Origin: Nautiliaceae bacterium
GTDB taxonomy: Bacteria > Campylobacterota > Campylobacteria > Campylobacterales > Nautiliaceae
Assembly (NCBI GenBank): GCA_027062285.1
Contig: JAMOTL010000090.1
Span: forward strand, 1 to 64,000
Direction: 5' to 3'
DNA length: 64,000 nucleotides
Shown: positions 45,019 to 53,989 of the stretch, piece by piece
Position numbering within the stretch: position 1 is the stretch's first letter
Layout: each line of letters starts with the position of its first letter
The notes under the pieces: generated by a model
Databases searched by the model: none
What the model was told of the DNA's origin: nothing
The model's input: the letters and a program-made list of their open reading frames with translations, nothing else
Translations under genes and position numbers: made by a program

Positions 45019-45048
45019 TTGACATAAAACGACTAAATAATATATAAT
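45019..45048 (+). promoter_or_regulatory. promoter of the yfdX-family gene with shared 20-bp box
   Basis: TTGACA (45019-45024) and TATAAT (45043-45048) with an 18-base spacer. CTTGACATAAAACGACTAAA (45018-45037) matches the clpB promoter box at 19 of 20 positions. The leader length and AAGGAGG site are also similar at the two genes. Confidence 0.85.
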
Positions 45049-45080
45049 TGTACCACTCAAAAATATTTAAGGAGGGACAA

Positions 45081-45947
45081 ATGAAAAAAATCATGACATC
45101 TATCGCATTAGCGGCTCTTTTGACAAGCAGTGCTATAGCGGCAGACAACAAAACAAATACAGTAAGTAAAAACGCTGTAGTAAAAGCTGAAAAAAAAGCT
45201 CAAAACACTCAACTGGTAAAAGAGGCAATTAGAGCGATTCAATATACACAGGATGCATTATTTTATTTAAATGCCGGAAAAACTGATAAAGCTAAAGAAG
45301 CTTTAAAAGAAGCCATCGGACAACTTGCAATAGTTTTAAATTCTCCAAACGCACCGTATTTATTGCCGGTAGATATTCAAATCGAAGCGTATGAATTTCA
45401 TGGCAAGTTAGAAGATATCGCTAAAATGGTGGCTCAGGCAAAACTTTTGGTAGCTGATAATAAACTTCCTCAAGCAAGAGAAGTTTTAAATACTCTAAGA
45501 GACGAAATAGTTATAAAAACAATTAATTTACCACTAGCAACATACCCTGCCGCACTACAATTAGCAGTAAGATATTTAAACGAAGGTAAAGTTAAAGAAG
45601 CTAAAGATGTATTAGCTATGGCTTTATCCACATTAGTTGAAATCGATACTATAATTCCTATTCCTTTAGTAAAAGCGGAAGCTCTTATAGCAGAAGCTGC
45701 TAAAATCGTTAAAAAAGACAGAAAACAAGCTTTAAAATATTTAGAAGAAGCTAAATATCAATTAAAACTTGGTGAATTACTTGGATACACAAGTAAAAGC
45801 GACACAACTTACAAAATGTTAGAAGACGAAATCAAAAAAATTGAAAAAGAGATTAAAGCTCACCATAAAACAGAAGGTTTATTCAAAGAATTGCTACAAA
45901 AACTTAAAGAATTTAAAGAAAAAGCAATTCAACACATCAATAAATAA
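45081..45947 (+). CDS. yfdX: YfdX-family stress protein, exported
   Basis: This 288-residue protein starts with a signal peptide (KKIMTSIALAALLTSSAIAAD) and is otherwise helical, with YfdX features: a repeated pattern of Lys/Ala-rich helices (YLNAGKTDKAKEALKEAI and YLNEGKVKEAKDVLAMAL) joined by LLPVDIQIEAYEF. YfdX proteins are periplasmic or cytoplasmic stress-linked proteins (acid and antibiotic stress in enterics); the mechanism is not known. The start at 45081 is set by AAGGAGG. It is strongly promoted and shares a promoter box with clpB, which points to stress control. Confidence 0.82.
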   Translation: MKKIMTSIALAALLTSSAIAADNKTNTVSKNAVVKAEKKAQNTQLVKEAIRAIQYTQDALFYLNAGKTDKAKEALKEAIGQLAIVLNSPNAPYLLPVDIQIEAYEFHGKLEDIAKMVAQAKLLVADNKLPQAREVLNTLRDEIVIKTINLPLATYPAALQLAVRYLNEGKVKEAKDVLAMALSTLVEIDTIIPIPLVKAEALIAEAAKIVKKDRKQALKYLEEAKYQLKLGELLGYTSKSDTTYKMLEDEIKKIEKEIKAHHKTEGLFKELLQKLKEFKEKAIQHINK

Positions 45948-46048
45948 TTTTCCTCTTTTTTTCTTTTTTTTTAATTTTTTAAAGATCTGACACCGATTTG
46001 ACATTTTTTTGTTTATAATTACAATAAAAAAGTAAAAAGTCGGGGGTA

Positions 46049-46465
46049 ATGAAAGCAATAATTTTAATAATAATTTCATTAATTTTATACGCAGAACCCA
46101 TAAAGTTGATAAATTCCAAAACTCCTATATTAAATTACGAAATGTTAGATAAATTCTCACATACCAAGAAATTAAAATCCACTTTCGACTTACAAAACTA
46201 TCAGTATACTTTTGTATATTTAAAAGATTTAAAAAATCTTTTGTGTAAACATGCCAGAGCTATTAAATTCAGCGCTATTGACAATTACGAAGTAATATTT
46301 ACAAAAGAAGAAACAAAACATCCGAATATTGTATTCGCATATAAAATTAATAACAAAAAAATAAACATAAATAAAAAAGGTCCGGCTAAAATCATCTATT
46401 TATCCCATCCAAAACCTTTAAAAGAGATTTTTTTAATAAATAAAATTGAGTGTATAAATGAATAA
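46049..46465 (+). CDS. small exported protein upstream of a diguanylate cyclase
   Basis: This 138-residue protein has a signal peptide (MKAIILIIISLILYAEP) and a periplasmic domain with two Cys (LLCKHARA and KIECINE). I do not recognise it. The last eight bases overlap the diguanylate cyclase gene, so it may be a periplasmic partner or ligand sensor for that enzyme. The site CGGGGGT lies close to the ATG. Confidence 0.65.
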   Translation: MKAIILIIISLILYAEPIKLINSKTPILNYEMLDKFSHTKKLKSTFDLQNYQYTFVYLKDLKNLLCKHARAIKFSAIDNYEVIFTKEETKHPNIVFAYKINNKKININKKGPAKIIYLSHPKPLKEIFLINKIECINE

Positions 46466-47414
46466 GGTCATTGCTTTACTCATTGTCTTTTTAATAAGTG
46501 TCCTTTTTTTGATAGAAATTAAAAAAAACGAAACGATAAATTACATCGAAAAAAACATTATTATGTCTCAAAAACCTTATCATTTCCTAACAAAAGCCCA
46601 ACAGTTTTTTGACAAAGCGATATTGTGCGATAATCAAAAACTCAGAAGAAAGTATCTTTTAATTTCAAAAGGTTTTTTAAATACTTTTGATGACAATAAC
46701 ATAAAAAGTACTATTAAAATCATAGATGAAATTTTAAATACGAATTTAATTGACAAAGAAAAAATAAATAAATTTAATAATCTCATAAATCAAACCGGCA
46801 TTTCTATATATCGGAAACATTTAAACAACACTGATAAATTAAATGAATTAAAAAATATCCTTAACCAAAATGCACTATATTTAGAATTTGTAATACTTTG
46901 CTTAATTTTGTTATTAATTATTATTACATTTTTATATCTAAATTATCAAAAAATAAAAGATATATATCATTTGGATTCATTGACTTTGGCATTTAACAGA
47001 AACAAATTTTATGAAGTTATAAATTTATTACCTAAAGGAAAACATTCGTTAATTATGCTCGATATTGATCATTTTAAAAAAATAAATGATACCTACGGGC
47101 ATGATTTCGGAGATATGATATTACAAAAAACGGTAGAAATTATTCAAGACAATATCAGAAAAGATGATATGGTTTTCAGATGGGGAGGAGAAGAATTTAT
47201 TATACTTCTTAAAAAAACTTCAAAAGAAGATGCATTAAAAGTCGCAAAAAAACTAAAAAAAGCAATAAACCGATATGACTTCGAAGGAATACAAATCACC
47301 TCAAGTTTCGGAATTAAAGAATGTAAAGATACCGTTACAAAAGATGACTTGATAATAGTTGATAAAGCATTATATGAAGCTAAAAAGAAAAGAAACGAAA
47401 TAGTCTGTTATTAA
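46458..47414 (+). CDS. membrane-bound diguanylate cyclase (GGDEF)
   Basis: This enzyme makes cyclic di-GMP from two GTP. The 318-residue product has an N-terminal membrane helix (residues 4-20), a periplasmic helical sensor region (20-135), a second membrane helix (about 137-160) and a GGDEF domain (about 175-318) with the active-site RWGGEEF. A product-inhibition I-site (RKDD) sits five residues before GGEEF. DIDHFKKINDTYGHDFGD is the metal-binding segment. It overlaps the small exported protein gene upstream and meets the convergent infC gene end to end. Confidence 0.95.
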   Translation: MNKVIALLIVFLISVLFLIEIKKNETINYIEKNIIMSQKPYHFLTKAQQFFDKAILCDNQKLRRKYLLISKGFLNTFDDNNIKSTIKIIDEILNTNLIDKEKINKFNNLINQTGISIYRKHLNNTDKLNELKNILNQNALYLEFVILCLILLLIIITFLYLNYQKIKDIYHLDSLTLAFNRNKFYEVINLLPKGKHSLIMLDIDHFKKINDTYGHDFGDMILQKTVEIIQDNIRKDDMVFRWGGEEFIILLKKTSKEDALKVAKKLKKAINRYDFEGIQITSSFGIKECKDTVTKDDLIIVDKALYEAKKKRNEIVCY

Positions 47415-47945
47415 TTATTTCTTTTTCTTTTTCTTCGGAGGTGTTACAAGAAGGTTAATATAATTCCCTTCAAGTTTAGGCTCGTTTTGTTTTTCGGCAA
47501 CATCTTTTAGCATATCCCATACTCTATTGATAACTTCAAATCCTTTTTCAGGTGTAGCAAGTTCTCTACCTCTTAAGAAAACTCTAAGTTTTACGTGTTT
47601 TCCTTTTTCAAGGAATTCTCTTGCGTGTTTTACTTTGTAATTTATGTCGTTATCTTGAATTTTTGAAGTAAATTTAATCTCTTTTACTTCTATTTTAACC
47701 TGTTTTTTCTTAGCTTCTTTTTTCTTTCTTTCCTGTTCGTACTTATATTTTCCGTAATCCATAACTTTTGCAACAGGAGGATTGGCATTTGGAGCTACCA
47801 ATACCAAATCAAGACCTTTGTTATAAGCAATCTCAAGCGCTTTTTGAGAATCTACTATTTTAGGTTCTCCTTCACCGTCAACCAGTCTTACTCTATCCGT
47901 AAAATCAATAATCTCTTCATTTATTAATGTTTTATCTTTACTCAT
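47415..47945 (-). CDS. infC: translation initiation factor IF-3
   Basis: IF-3 keeps ribosomal subunits apart and checks start-codon pairing. The 176-residue product has the N-terminal domain with VRLVDGEGE, LVLVAPNANPPVAKVMDYGKYKYEQ (short signature NANPPVAKVMDYGKY), a Lys-rich linker and the C-terminal domain with KHVKLRVFLRGRELA. It uses ATG, unlike the ATT of enteric infC. It overlaps thrS by four bases, the conserved thrS-infC order. It ends in a Lys tail (PPKKKKKK). Confidence 0.97.
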   Translation of the reverse strand: MSKDKTLINEEIIDFTDRVRLVDGEGEPKIVDSQKALEIAYNKGLDLVLVAPNANPPVAKVMDYGKYKYEQERKKKEAKKKQVKIEVKEIKFTSKIQDNDINYKVKHAREFLEKGKHVKLRVFLRGRELATPEKGFEVINRVWDMLKDVAEKQNEPKLEGNYINLLVTPPKKKKKK

Positions 47946-49780
47946 AGTTTAACCTCGCTAAGTTTTTTAATCATTTCCACAAATTCTCCTTTTTTCATTT
48001 TGTATTGTTCTCTTTTGCGTCTATCGCGAATAGCAACTGTGCTGTTTTCAACTTCTTCATCTCCAATTATTACAACATATCCTACACGTTGTTTTTCAGC
48101 ATTTCTGATTCTTTTATTTAGTGAATCATTGCTTGCTAAAATTTCTGTTTTTATATCATTTTCTAAAAGTTCTTTTTGAATTTCTTTTGCGTATTCTACA
48201 TGATTTTCACCAATAGGTACGAAAATTGCCTTTACAGGAGCTATAAATGTCGGAAATTCTCCAGCATAATGCTCTGTCAAAATGGCTATAAATCTTTCAA
48301 AACTTCCGATAATAGCTCTGTGAATCATAACGGGGCGTTTTCTTTCGTTATTTTCATCCACGTAACTTATATCAAATCTTTCCGGCAGGTTAAAGTCTAC
48401 CTGAATAGTACCACACTGCCATTTTCTTCCGATTGCATCGGTAATTTTTATATCAATTTTAGGACCGTAAAACGCCCCTCCACCTTCATCAATTCCATAT
48501 TCGCGACCCAATTTATTTAATGCTGCTTTGAGAGCATCGGTAGCTTTTTCCCAAATTTCATCGCTTCCGATTGATTTTTCAGGTCTTGTTGAAATTTCCA
48601 TCTCATATTCAAATCCAAATCTCTGCATAATCGAATCAACAAAATCAAGAACTTTTATAACTTCTTCTTCAATTTGGTCAGGTCTACAGAAAATATGAGC
48701 ATCATCTTGAGTAAATTCTCTAACTCTTAAAAGTCCGTGAAGCACTCCGCTTTTTTCATGTCTGTGAACCGTTCCGAATTCAAAGAATCTCAGTGGAAGT
48801 TCTTTGTAACTTCTTGTTTTGTGTCCGAAAATTTTAACATGAGCCAAACAGTTCATCGGTTTTATACCGTATTCTTCAGCAGGTTTATTCTCCTCATCAT
48901 GCTCAATTTCCGTAAAATACATATTTTCTTTATAATTATAATAATGACCGGAAATTTTCCACATTTCGCTTTTTAAAAGTTCCGGCCCTCTTACAGGCTC
49001 ATAGTATCTTCTGATGTGAGCTGAGAATAGAAGTTTTTCAAGATTAGCCCTAAGCATAGCTCCTTTTGGCAGCCATATAGGCATTCCCGGAGCCACTTCT
49101 TCATCAAACAGCCATAGCTCAAGTTCTTTTCCTAATTTTCTATGGTCTCTTTTTAAAGCTTCTTCAAGCATCTTGAGATATTTTTGAAGTGCTTCTTTTG
49201 TAGCAAAAGCGGTTCCGTAAATTCTTGTTAACATTTCATTTTTTGAATCACCGCCAAGATAAGCACCCGCCACTTTTTGAAGTTTTACATTTTGAAGGTA
49301 TTTCGTATTTGGGACATGAGGTCCGCGACAAAGGTCTTCAAAATCACCTTGTTTGTAAATTGACACGGTTTCACCGGGTATCATATCAAGAACAGCCTGT
49401 TTAAGCTCGTCTTCTTTAAATTTTTCCCTAGCTTCACTTTTACTTATTTCATATCTTGTAATATCGTATTTTTTCTTAGCTAAAGCTTTCATTTTCTTTT
49501 CAATGTTTTTTAAATCTTTATCGCTTATAGGATTTTCAGTTTTTAAATCATAATAAAAACCGTTTTCTATTGTAGGTCCTACGTAAAATTTAGCATCAGG
49601 ATAAAGCTCTTTTATAGCCTGTGCCATTAAATGTGCAGCCGAGTGGCGAATAATTTCAAGTGCTTCTTCACTGTCATCAAAATATATAGGAGTTGCCTCG
49701 CTAATATCGATGTTTTTGGCTTCTACTGTCTGCAAATCGACAATATTTTCGCCAATCTTATAACCAATAATATCACTCAT
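47942..49780 (-). CDS. thrS: threonyl-tRNA synthetase
   Basis: ThrRS charges threonine and edits mischarged serine. The 612-residue product lacks an extended TGS domain at the N terminus, and has the editing-domain motif HSAAHLMAQAIKELYP, the class II motif 2 region FFEFGTVHRHEKSGVLHGLLR, motif 3 GSFERFIAILTEHYAG and the C-terminal anticodon-binding domain with VPIGENHVEYA. It is shorter than the E. coli enzyme (642). It heads the thrS-infC pair, and a TTG-started small ORF overlaps its start. Confidence 0.97.
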   Translation of the reverse strand: MSDIIGYKIGENIVDLQTVEAKNIDISEATPIYFDDSEEALEIIRHSAAHLMAQAIKELYPDAKFYVGPTIENGFYYDLKTENPISDKDLKNIEKKMKALAKKKYDITRYEISKSEAREKFKEDELKQAVLDMIPGETVSIYKQGDFEDLCRGPHVPNTKYLQNVKLQKVAGAYLGGDSKNEMLTRIYGTAFATKEALQKYLKMLEEALKRDHRKLGKELELWLFDEEVAPGMPIWLPKGAMLRANLEKLLFSAHIRRYYEPVRGPELLKSEMWKISGHYYNYKENMYFTEIEHDEENKPAEEYGIKPMNCLAHVKIFGHKTRSYKELPLRFFEFGTVHRHEKSGVLHGLLRVREFTQDDAHIFCRPDQIEEEVIKVLDFVDSIMQRFGFEYEMEISTRPEKSIGSDEIWEKATDALKAALNKLGREYGIDEGGGAFYGPKIDIKITDAIGRKWQCGTIQVDFNLPERFDISYVDENNERKRPVMIHRAIIGSFERFIAILTEHYAGEFPTFIAPVKAIFVPIGENHVEYAKEIQKELLENDIKTEILASNDSLNKRIRNAEKQRVGYVVIIGDEEVENSTVAIRDRRKREQYKMKKGEFVEMIKKLSEVKL

Positions 49781-49850
49781 TAAGTTCCTTTTGAATTAAA
49801 ATAAAATGTGCAGAATTTTGATAGAAGTTATTAAAGAAGATGTTATTCAA
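49773..49850 (-). CDS. possible leader ORF overlapping the thrS start
   Basis: In the thrS leader a 25-codon ORF begins with TTG (49850-49848), seven bases after GAGGG, and ends with a TGA at 49775-49773, inside the second and third codons of thrS. Translation of it would deliver ribosomes to the thrS ATG. It is not rich in threonine, so classical attenuation is not suggested. It could be chance in AT-rich DNA. Confidence 0.2.
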   Translation of the reverse strand: MNNIFFNNFYQNSAHFILIQKELNE

Positions 49851-49888
49851 TGCTATCCCTCTTTATCTTAATCTCCTTTTTTACTTGA

Positions 49889-49917
49889 ATTTTAACTTAA
49901 AATAATATTTATGTCAA
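49889..49917 (-). promoter_or_regulatory. promoter of thrS-infC
   Basis: On the minus strand TTGACA (49917-49912) and TAAAAT (49894-49889) with a 17-base spacer. The predicted leader to the thrS ATG is about 100 bases. Confidence 0.75.
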
Positions 49918-49984
49918 TTAATAAAATAAATTTATATTTACGGAACATAAGAATCTTGGGTGAATTTTAGAAAATTTTATGAAG

Positions 49985-50060
49985 TGGTGGTCGCAGCTGG
50001 ACTCGAACCAGCGACCCCTACCGTGTCGGGGTAGTGCTCTACCAGCTGAGCTATGCGACC
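49985..50060 (-). tRNA. tRNA-Val (anticodon GAC) with C at position 33
   Basis: On the minus strand acceptor GGTCGCA/TGCGACC with encoded ACCA, D arm GCTC/GAGC, anticodon stem CTACC/GGTAG and T arm GCTGG-TTCGAGT-CCAGC are all intact. The loop is CCGACAC, so anticodon GAC is preceded by C at position 33 where U is nearly universal. The lspA stop codon (50053-50051) is inside the tRNA. Confidence 0.9.
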
Positions 50061-50500
50061 TTGCGTGAAATTTTACCAAAAAAGTAAAAATAAGCAAATA
50101 GTATAATAGATAAATCTATCATAACATCAGCAAAATTAAATATGGCAAAATCAAAAAAACAGTGCCAATAGACATAATCCACCACACCCCCTCTTATAAA
50201 CCTATCCAATAAATTAGAAAAAGCCGCCCCAAACAATATTCCGGAAACAATCGGATGATTATTAATTATTTTTTCCTTATAAAAATAATACAAAAGAATT
50301 ATTATCAAAATAAGTTGAATATATTTGAGCCATTCTCCCAAAAAACTAAACCATGAAAAAGCGACGCCTTTATTAATGGCAAGAGTCAGTGAGATACATC
50401 TGCTGTGCCATTCAAATCCGCTTAAAAATAAATATTTTATATATTGATCAACAAAAAAAATCAAAAGAAAAAAGAATAAAAAATTTAAAAATTTTTTCAA
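50051..50500 (-). CDS. lspA: lipoprotein signal peptidase (signal peptidase II)
   Basis: LspA removes signal peptides from diacylglyceryl-modified prolipoproteins in the inner membrane. The 149-residue product has four membrane helices, the conserved start [13 protein letters not shown], and the catalytic aspartates in [10 protein letters not shown] and FNFADVMI. Its last three codons plus stop run into the 5' end of tRNA-Val(GAC), the TAG being part of the tRNA. It overlaps the glmM stop by four bases, so glmM, lspA and the tRNA are probably one transcript. Confidence 0.95.
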   Translation of the reverse strand: MKKFLNFLFFFLLIFFVDQYIKYLFLSGFEWHSRCISLTLAINKGVAFSWFSFLGEWLKYIQLILIIILLYYFYKEKIINNHPIVSGILFGAAFSNLLDRFIRGGVVDYVYWHCFFDFAIFNFADVMIDLSIILFAYFYFFGKISRKVA

Positions 50501-51819
50501 GACAGCTTACTTTTGAAAAATTTTGTAAGTTTATCTAACAGTTCTTTTGCTTTTTTAGTTTCTTTTCCTTCTACAAGAAGTCTTAGTTTATTTTCAGTAC
50601 CAGAATATCTCACAAGATGTCTGTATCCTTCTTTTTCCACTTCATTTAAGACCTTATCCGCACCCTCTATTTTATTAAGAGGTATTTTTTCACTTACATT
50701 AATATTTGTCTGAACTTGAGGATAAAGCTCAAACAGATTAAACGCCTCACTTGCTTTTTTACCACTTTCAATCATATAAGCAACCGCCTGAAGGGCGCTT
50801 ACAAGTCCGTCACCCGTTTTTGCGTAGTCGCTGAAAATTATATGACCTGATTGTTCTCCTCCGAAATTCAAATCATATTTTTTCATAACTTCAAGAACAT
50901 ATTTGTCTCCAACGGCACTTCTATAAACTTTAATTCCGTATTGTTTTAAAAATTCTTCCAATGCTCCGTTACTCATAACAGTTATTGCAACCCCATTGTT
51001 TCTAAGTTTTCCTTTTTGATGCAAATAAAGAGCAAGCGCTCCTAAAAGTTTGTCTCCATTAACAATTTCCCCTTTTTCATCCACGACCACAAGCCTGTCC
51101 GCATCCCCATCAAGAGCAAAGCCTATATCGGCTCTGTATTCTCTAACTTTTTGAGACAAAATTTCAGGGTGCATGGCCCCTGCGTTTTGATTTATGTTAA
51201 ACCCGTTAGGTTCGTCATTTATAGTAATTACGTCCGCTCCAAGCTCGTTAAAAATAGTAGGGGCAACTTTATAAGCCGCTCCGTTTGCCGTATCTATCAC
51301 AATTCTGATTCCGCTAAGATTTAAACTTTTCGGAAAAGAGGATTTAATATGTACAATATATCTACCTATTACGTCATCAATTCTTTTACTTTTTCCTATA
51401 TCTTTTCCGGTTTTTAGTTCAAAATTATTTTTAAAATATCTATCTTCAATCTCTTTTTCTATTTTTTCGGAAAGTTTATTTCCTTCTGAGTCAAAAAATT
51501 TAATTCCGTTATCATAATACGGATTATGAGAAGCACTAATCATAATTCCACCATCACATCTCATATCCTCAGTCAAAAAAGCAACAGCCGGAGTCGGCAT
51601 AGGACCTATTTGAATAACATCATATCCAATAGCCGTAAGTCCGCTGACAATGGCATTTTCAATCATATATCCACTTCTTCTAGTGTCTTTTCCTACAAGA
51701 ATTTTTCCTGTTTTTTTAGGAATAGTCTCTCCAAAAGCCATAGCCAAATTCATAGCCAAAAACGGAGTAATAACTTCTCCTGCTTTACCTCTTACACCAT
51801 CAGTTCCAAACAATTTCAA
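50497..51819 (-). CDS. glmM: phosphoglucosamine mutase
   Basis: GlmM converts glucosamine 6-phosphate to glucosamine 1-phosphate for UDP-GlcNAc and peptidoglycan. The 440-residue product shows [14 protein letters not shown] at the start, the phosphoserine loop [13 protein letters not shown] (Ser near residue 100), the metal-binding [11 protein letters not shown] and GGEQSGHII, and [15 protein letters not shown] at the C terminus. The length is typical. The four-base overlap with lspA indicates an operon. Confidence 0.97.
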   Translation of the reverse strand: MKLFGTDGVRGKAGEVITPFLAMNLAMAFGETIPKKTGKILVGKDTRRSGYMIENAIVSGLTAIGYDVIQIGPMPTPAVAFLTEDMRCDGGIMISASHNPYYDNGIKFFDSEGNKLSEKIEKEIEDRYFKNNFELKTGKDIGKSKRIDDVIGRYIVHIKSSFPKSLNLSGIRIVIDTANGAAYKVAPTIFNELGADVITINDEPNGFNINQNAGAMHPEILSQKVREYRADIGFALDGDADRLVVVDEKGEIVNGDKLLGALALYLHQKGKLRNNGVAITVMSNGALEEFLKQYGIKVYRSAVGDKYVLEVMKKYDLNFGGEQSGHIIFSDYAKTGDGLVSALQAVAYMIESGKKASEAFNLFELYPQVQTNINVSEKIPLNKIEGADKVLNEVEKEGYRHLVRYSGTENKLRLLVEGKETKKAKELLDKLTKFFKSKLS

Positions 51820-51860
51820 CCTCTCTCCTTTTTATTTCCTTTTTAAAATGAAAAATTTAT

Positions 51861-51889
51861 TTGCAAATTTTACCAAATTTTTATAAAAT
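51861..51889 (+). promoter_or_regulatory. probable rpsT promoter
   Basis: TTGCAA (51861-51866) and TAAAAT (51884-51889) with a 17-base spacer lie 21 bases before the rpsT ATG. The -10 region could also be read as TATAAA two bases earlier. Confidence 0.5.
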
Positions 51890-51910
51890 ACGCTTCAAAA
51901 AAGGAACTAA

Positions 51911-52192
51911 ATGGCAAATACAAAGTCAGCTGAAAAAAGAATCAGACAAACTAAAAAAAGAACAGAAAGAAACAGATACTACAAAACTAGAATTAAAACT
52001 ATTACTAAAAACGTAGAAAAAGCTGTAGCAGAAGGTGATTACGAAAAAGCATACAACTACTGGAAAGTGGCAAACAAAAAATTCCAAAGCTATATCAACA
52101 AAGGTATCTTAAAGAAAAACACAGCTAGAAGAAAAATTTCTAGATTACATCACTTAGTAAAATCAATCGAACCAAAAGCAGAAAACGCTTAA
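51911..52192 (+). CDS. rpsT: 30S ribosomal protein S20
   Basis: S20 binds 16S rRNA early in 30S assembly. The 93-residue product starts [21 protein letters not shown] and is a Lys/Arg-rich three-helix bundle ending in [21 protein letters not shown] (only the short runs KSAEKRIRQ and ARRKISRL needed for recognition). It is a single gene upstream of prfA. The gap to prfA (81 bases) has a weak run of T but no hairpin. Confidence 0.97.
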   Translation: MANTKSAEKRIRQTKKRTERNRYYKTRIKTITKNVEKAVAEGDYEKAYNYWKVANKKFQSYINKGILKKNTARRKISRLHHLVKSIEPKAENA

Positions 52193-52273
52193 TTTTTTTC
52201 CATTTTCCCCTCCTTACGTTTTATCTACTTTAAATGATATAATTCCAAAAATTTTATTCCCTAAAGGAAAACA

Positions 52274-53341
52274 ATGCTACTTGATAAATTAAAACCGTTT
52301 GTAGATAAATATAATGAAATAAACGAAAAATTAGCATCACCCGAAATTACAAAAGACATCAAACAGATGACAAAATTATCCCGCGAAGCCAGAAGTCTGG
52401 AGCAAATCGTAAATAAAGCAAAAGAATATGAAGATACTATTACCGCGCTTGAAGAAGCAAAAGTAATGCTAGATGACCCTGAAATGGCGGAATTAGCTAA
52501 AGAAGAGATAAAAGAAATTGAAGAAAAACTTCCAAAACTTGAAGAAGAAATCAAACTGCTTTTACTTCCAAAAGACCCAAATGACGATAAAAATATTTTC
52601 CTTGAAATTAGAGCCGGAACCGGGGGAGATGAAGCGGCTTTATTTGTAGGTGATTTGATGAAAGCTTACTTAAGATATGCCGATAATAAAGGCTGGAAAG
52701 TAGAAATAGTAAGCGAATCAAAAAATGATATCGGCGGATATAAAGAAGTAATACTTTTAATAAAAGGTGAAGGTGCTTACAGCAGACTAAAATATGAAGG
52801 TGGAACCCATAGAGTCCAAAGAATTCCGGCAACCGAATCTCAAGGCAGAATTCATACATCAGCCGTGACTGTAGCTGTTATGCCAGAAGTTGATGATATT
52901 GATATAGAACTTGACCCAAAAGACATTAAAATAGAAGTTATGAGAGCCGGAGGAGCCGGTGGTCAGCATGTAAATAAAACCGAAAGTGCCGTGAGAATGA
53001 CACATATTCCAACAGGAATTACAGTTTCCATGCAAGATGAACGCTCTCAACAAAGAAACAAAGAAAAAGCTCTTCAAATACTAAAAGCCAGAGTTTTTGA
53101 AAAACTTGAAAACGAAAGACTCGCTAAAATAGGAGAAGCAAGAAAAAACCAAGTAGGTAGCGGAGATAGAAGTGAGAGAATTAGAACTTACAATTACCCT
53201 CAAAACAGAATCACAGACCATAGAATAGGTCTAACACTTTATAGACTAGAACAGATTATGAGTGAAGGGCTTTTTGATGAGATAATCGACCCTCTAATCG
53301 CTCATTATCAAGCAGAAGCCCTAAAAGAAGCAGGATTATGA
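52274..53341 (+). CDS. prfA: peptide chain release factor 1
   Basis: RF1 releases peptides at UAA and UAG. The 355-residue product has a helical N-terminal domain, the RF1-specific codon-recognition tripeptide PAT in RIPATES, the GGQ motif in [17 protein letters not shown] (methylated Gln, release chemistry) and the [18 protein letters not shown] segment. Length is as expected. It overlaps the Nudix gene by four bases (ATGA), so translation is coupled. Confidence 0.98.
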   Translation: MLLDKLKPFVDKYNEINEKLASPEITKDIKQMTKLSREARSLEQIVNKAKEYEDTITALEEAKVMLDDPEMAELAKEEIKEIEEKLPKLEEEIKLLLLPKDPNDDKNIFLEIRAGTGGDEAALFVGDLMKAYLRYADNKGWKVEIVSESKNDIGGYKEVILLIKGEGAYSRLKYEGGTHRVQRIPATESQGRIHTSAVTVAVMPEVDDIDIELDPKDIKIEVMRAGGAGGQHVNKTESAVRMTHIPTGITVSMQDERSQQRNKEKALQILKARVFEKLENERLAKIGEARKNQVGSGDRSERIRTYNYPQNRITDHRIGLTLYRLEQIMSEGLFDEIIDPLIAHYQAEALKEAGL

Positions 53342-53787
53342 GAATTTGTGAAGAAGCAAAAAAACTAAAAATTCCAGAGTGGGTAAGGCCCACCCCTTTT
53401 TTAACGGTTGATGGGATTATTAAAATATTTAAACCTGAATTTAAAGGTATTGTTTTAATAAAAAGAAAAAATCCCCCTCTTGGATTTGCTCTGCCGGGCG
53501 GATTTGTAGATTATGGAGAAAAAGTCGAAGAGGCACTTATTCGCGAAATGAAAGAAGAGACAAATCTTGATGTAAAAATAGAAAGACTTTTGGGAGTTTA
53601 TTCAGACCCAAACCGTGACCCGAGACTTCATACGACAAGCTGCGTATTTGTATGCAAGGCTGAAGAATTCCCAAAAGCCGGAGACGATGCAAAAGAAACG
53701 TTTGTAATAAAAATTGAAGATATCCCATGGGATAAACTGGTATTTGACCATAGAAAAATTTTAGAGAATTTTGTAAAATCACTTTAA
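53338..53787 (+). CDS. Nudix hydrolase
   Basis: This 149-residue protein has a complete Nudix box, [21 protein letters not shown] followed by TNLDV (G-x5-E-x7-REUxEExGU with Gly replaced by Asn in the last turn). Such enzymes hydrolyse nucleoside diphosphates linked to another moiety; the exact substrate is unknown, and ADP-ribose or oxidised nucleotides are typical. The start [20 protein letters not shown] is preceded by the prfA end, with which it overlaps by four bases. Confidence 0.92.
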   Translation: MRICEEAKKLKIPEWVRPTPFLTVDGIIKIFKPEFKGIVLIKRKNPPLGFALPGGFVDYGEKVEEALIREMKEETNLDVKIERLLGVYSDPNRDPRLHTTSCVFVCKAEEFPKAGDDAKETFVIKIEDIPWDKLVFDHRKILENFVKSL

Positions 53788-53848
53788 TGACAACATCTAC
53801 AACATCCGGTGAATATAATTAGAGGTAATAAAAATAAAATCATTTTTA

Positions 53849-53980
53849 TTACCATCTTCCGCATTTCCAACAACATCCAATGCCTCCTATAAATTTAAAA
53901 ATAACAAACTTACATATTGGTAAAAACAAAAAAAGAATAAAAATCAAAAGAATGATTTTATAAATACCTTTATTTTCCAT
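53849..53980 (-). CDS. small cysteine-containing membrane peptide
   Basis: A 43-codon ORF starts at ATG 53980 with a good AAGGAA site. It has one hydrophobic helix (about residues 7-32, KIILLIFILFLFLPICKFV) and a short C-terminal tail GGIGCCWKCGRW with three clustered Cys, a possible metal-binding patch. It lies nine bases downstream of the 125-residue exported protein gene on the same strand. It is below the size usually annotated, and I do not recognise a family. The clean ribosome site and sensible composition support it. Confidence 0.5.
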   Translation of the reverse strand: MENKGIYKIILLIFILFLFLPICKFVIFKFIGGIGCCWKCGRW

Positions 53981-53989
53981 TTTATTTCC

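Noticed and set aside
46013..46030. TTGACA and TATAAT close together upstream of the 46049 gene
   Set aside because: The spacing is about ten bases, so the pair cannot serve as one promoter.
53784..53843. 19-codon ORF on the minus strand encoding FTGCCRCCH at its end, lipobox-like
   Set aside because: No ribosome site, overlaps the Nudix gene end, and too short to be a lipoprotein.
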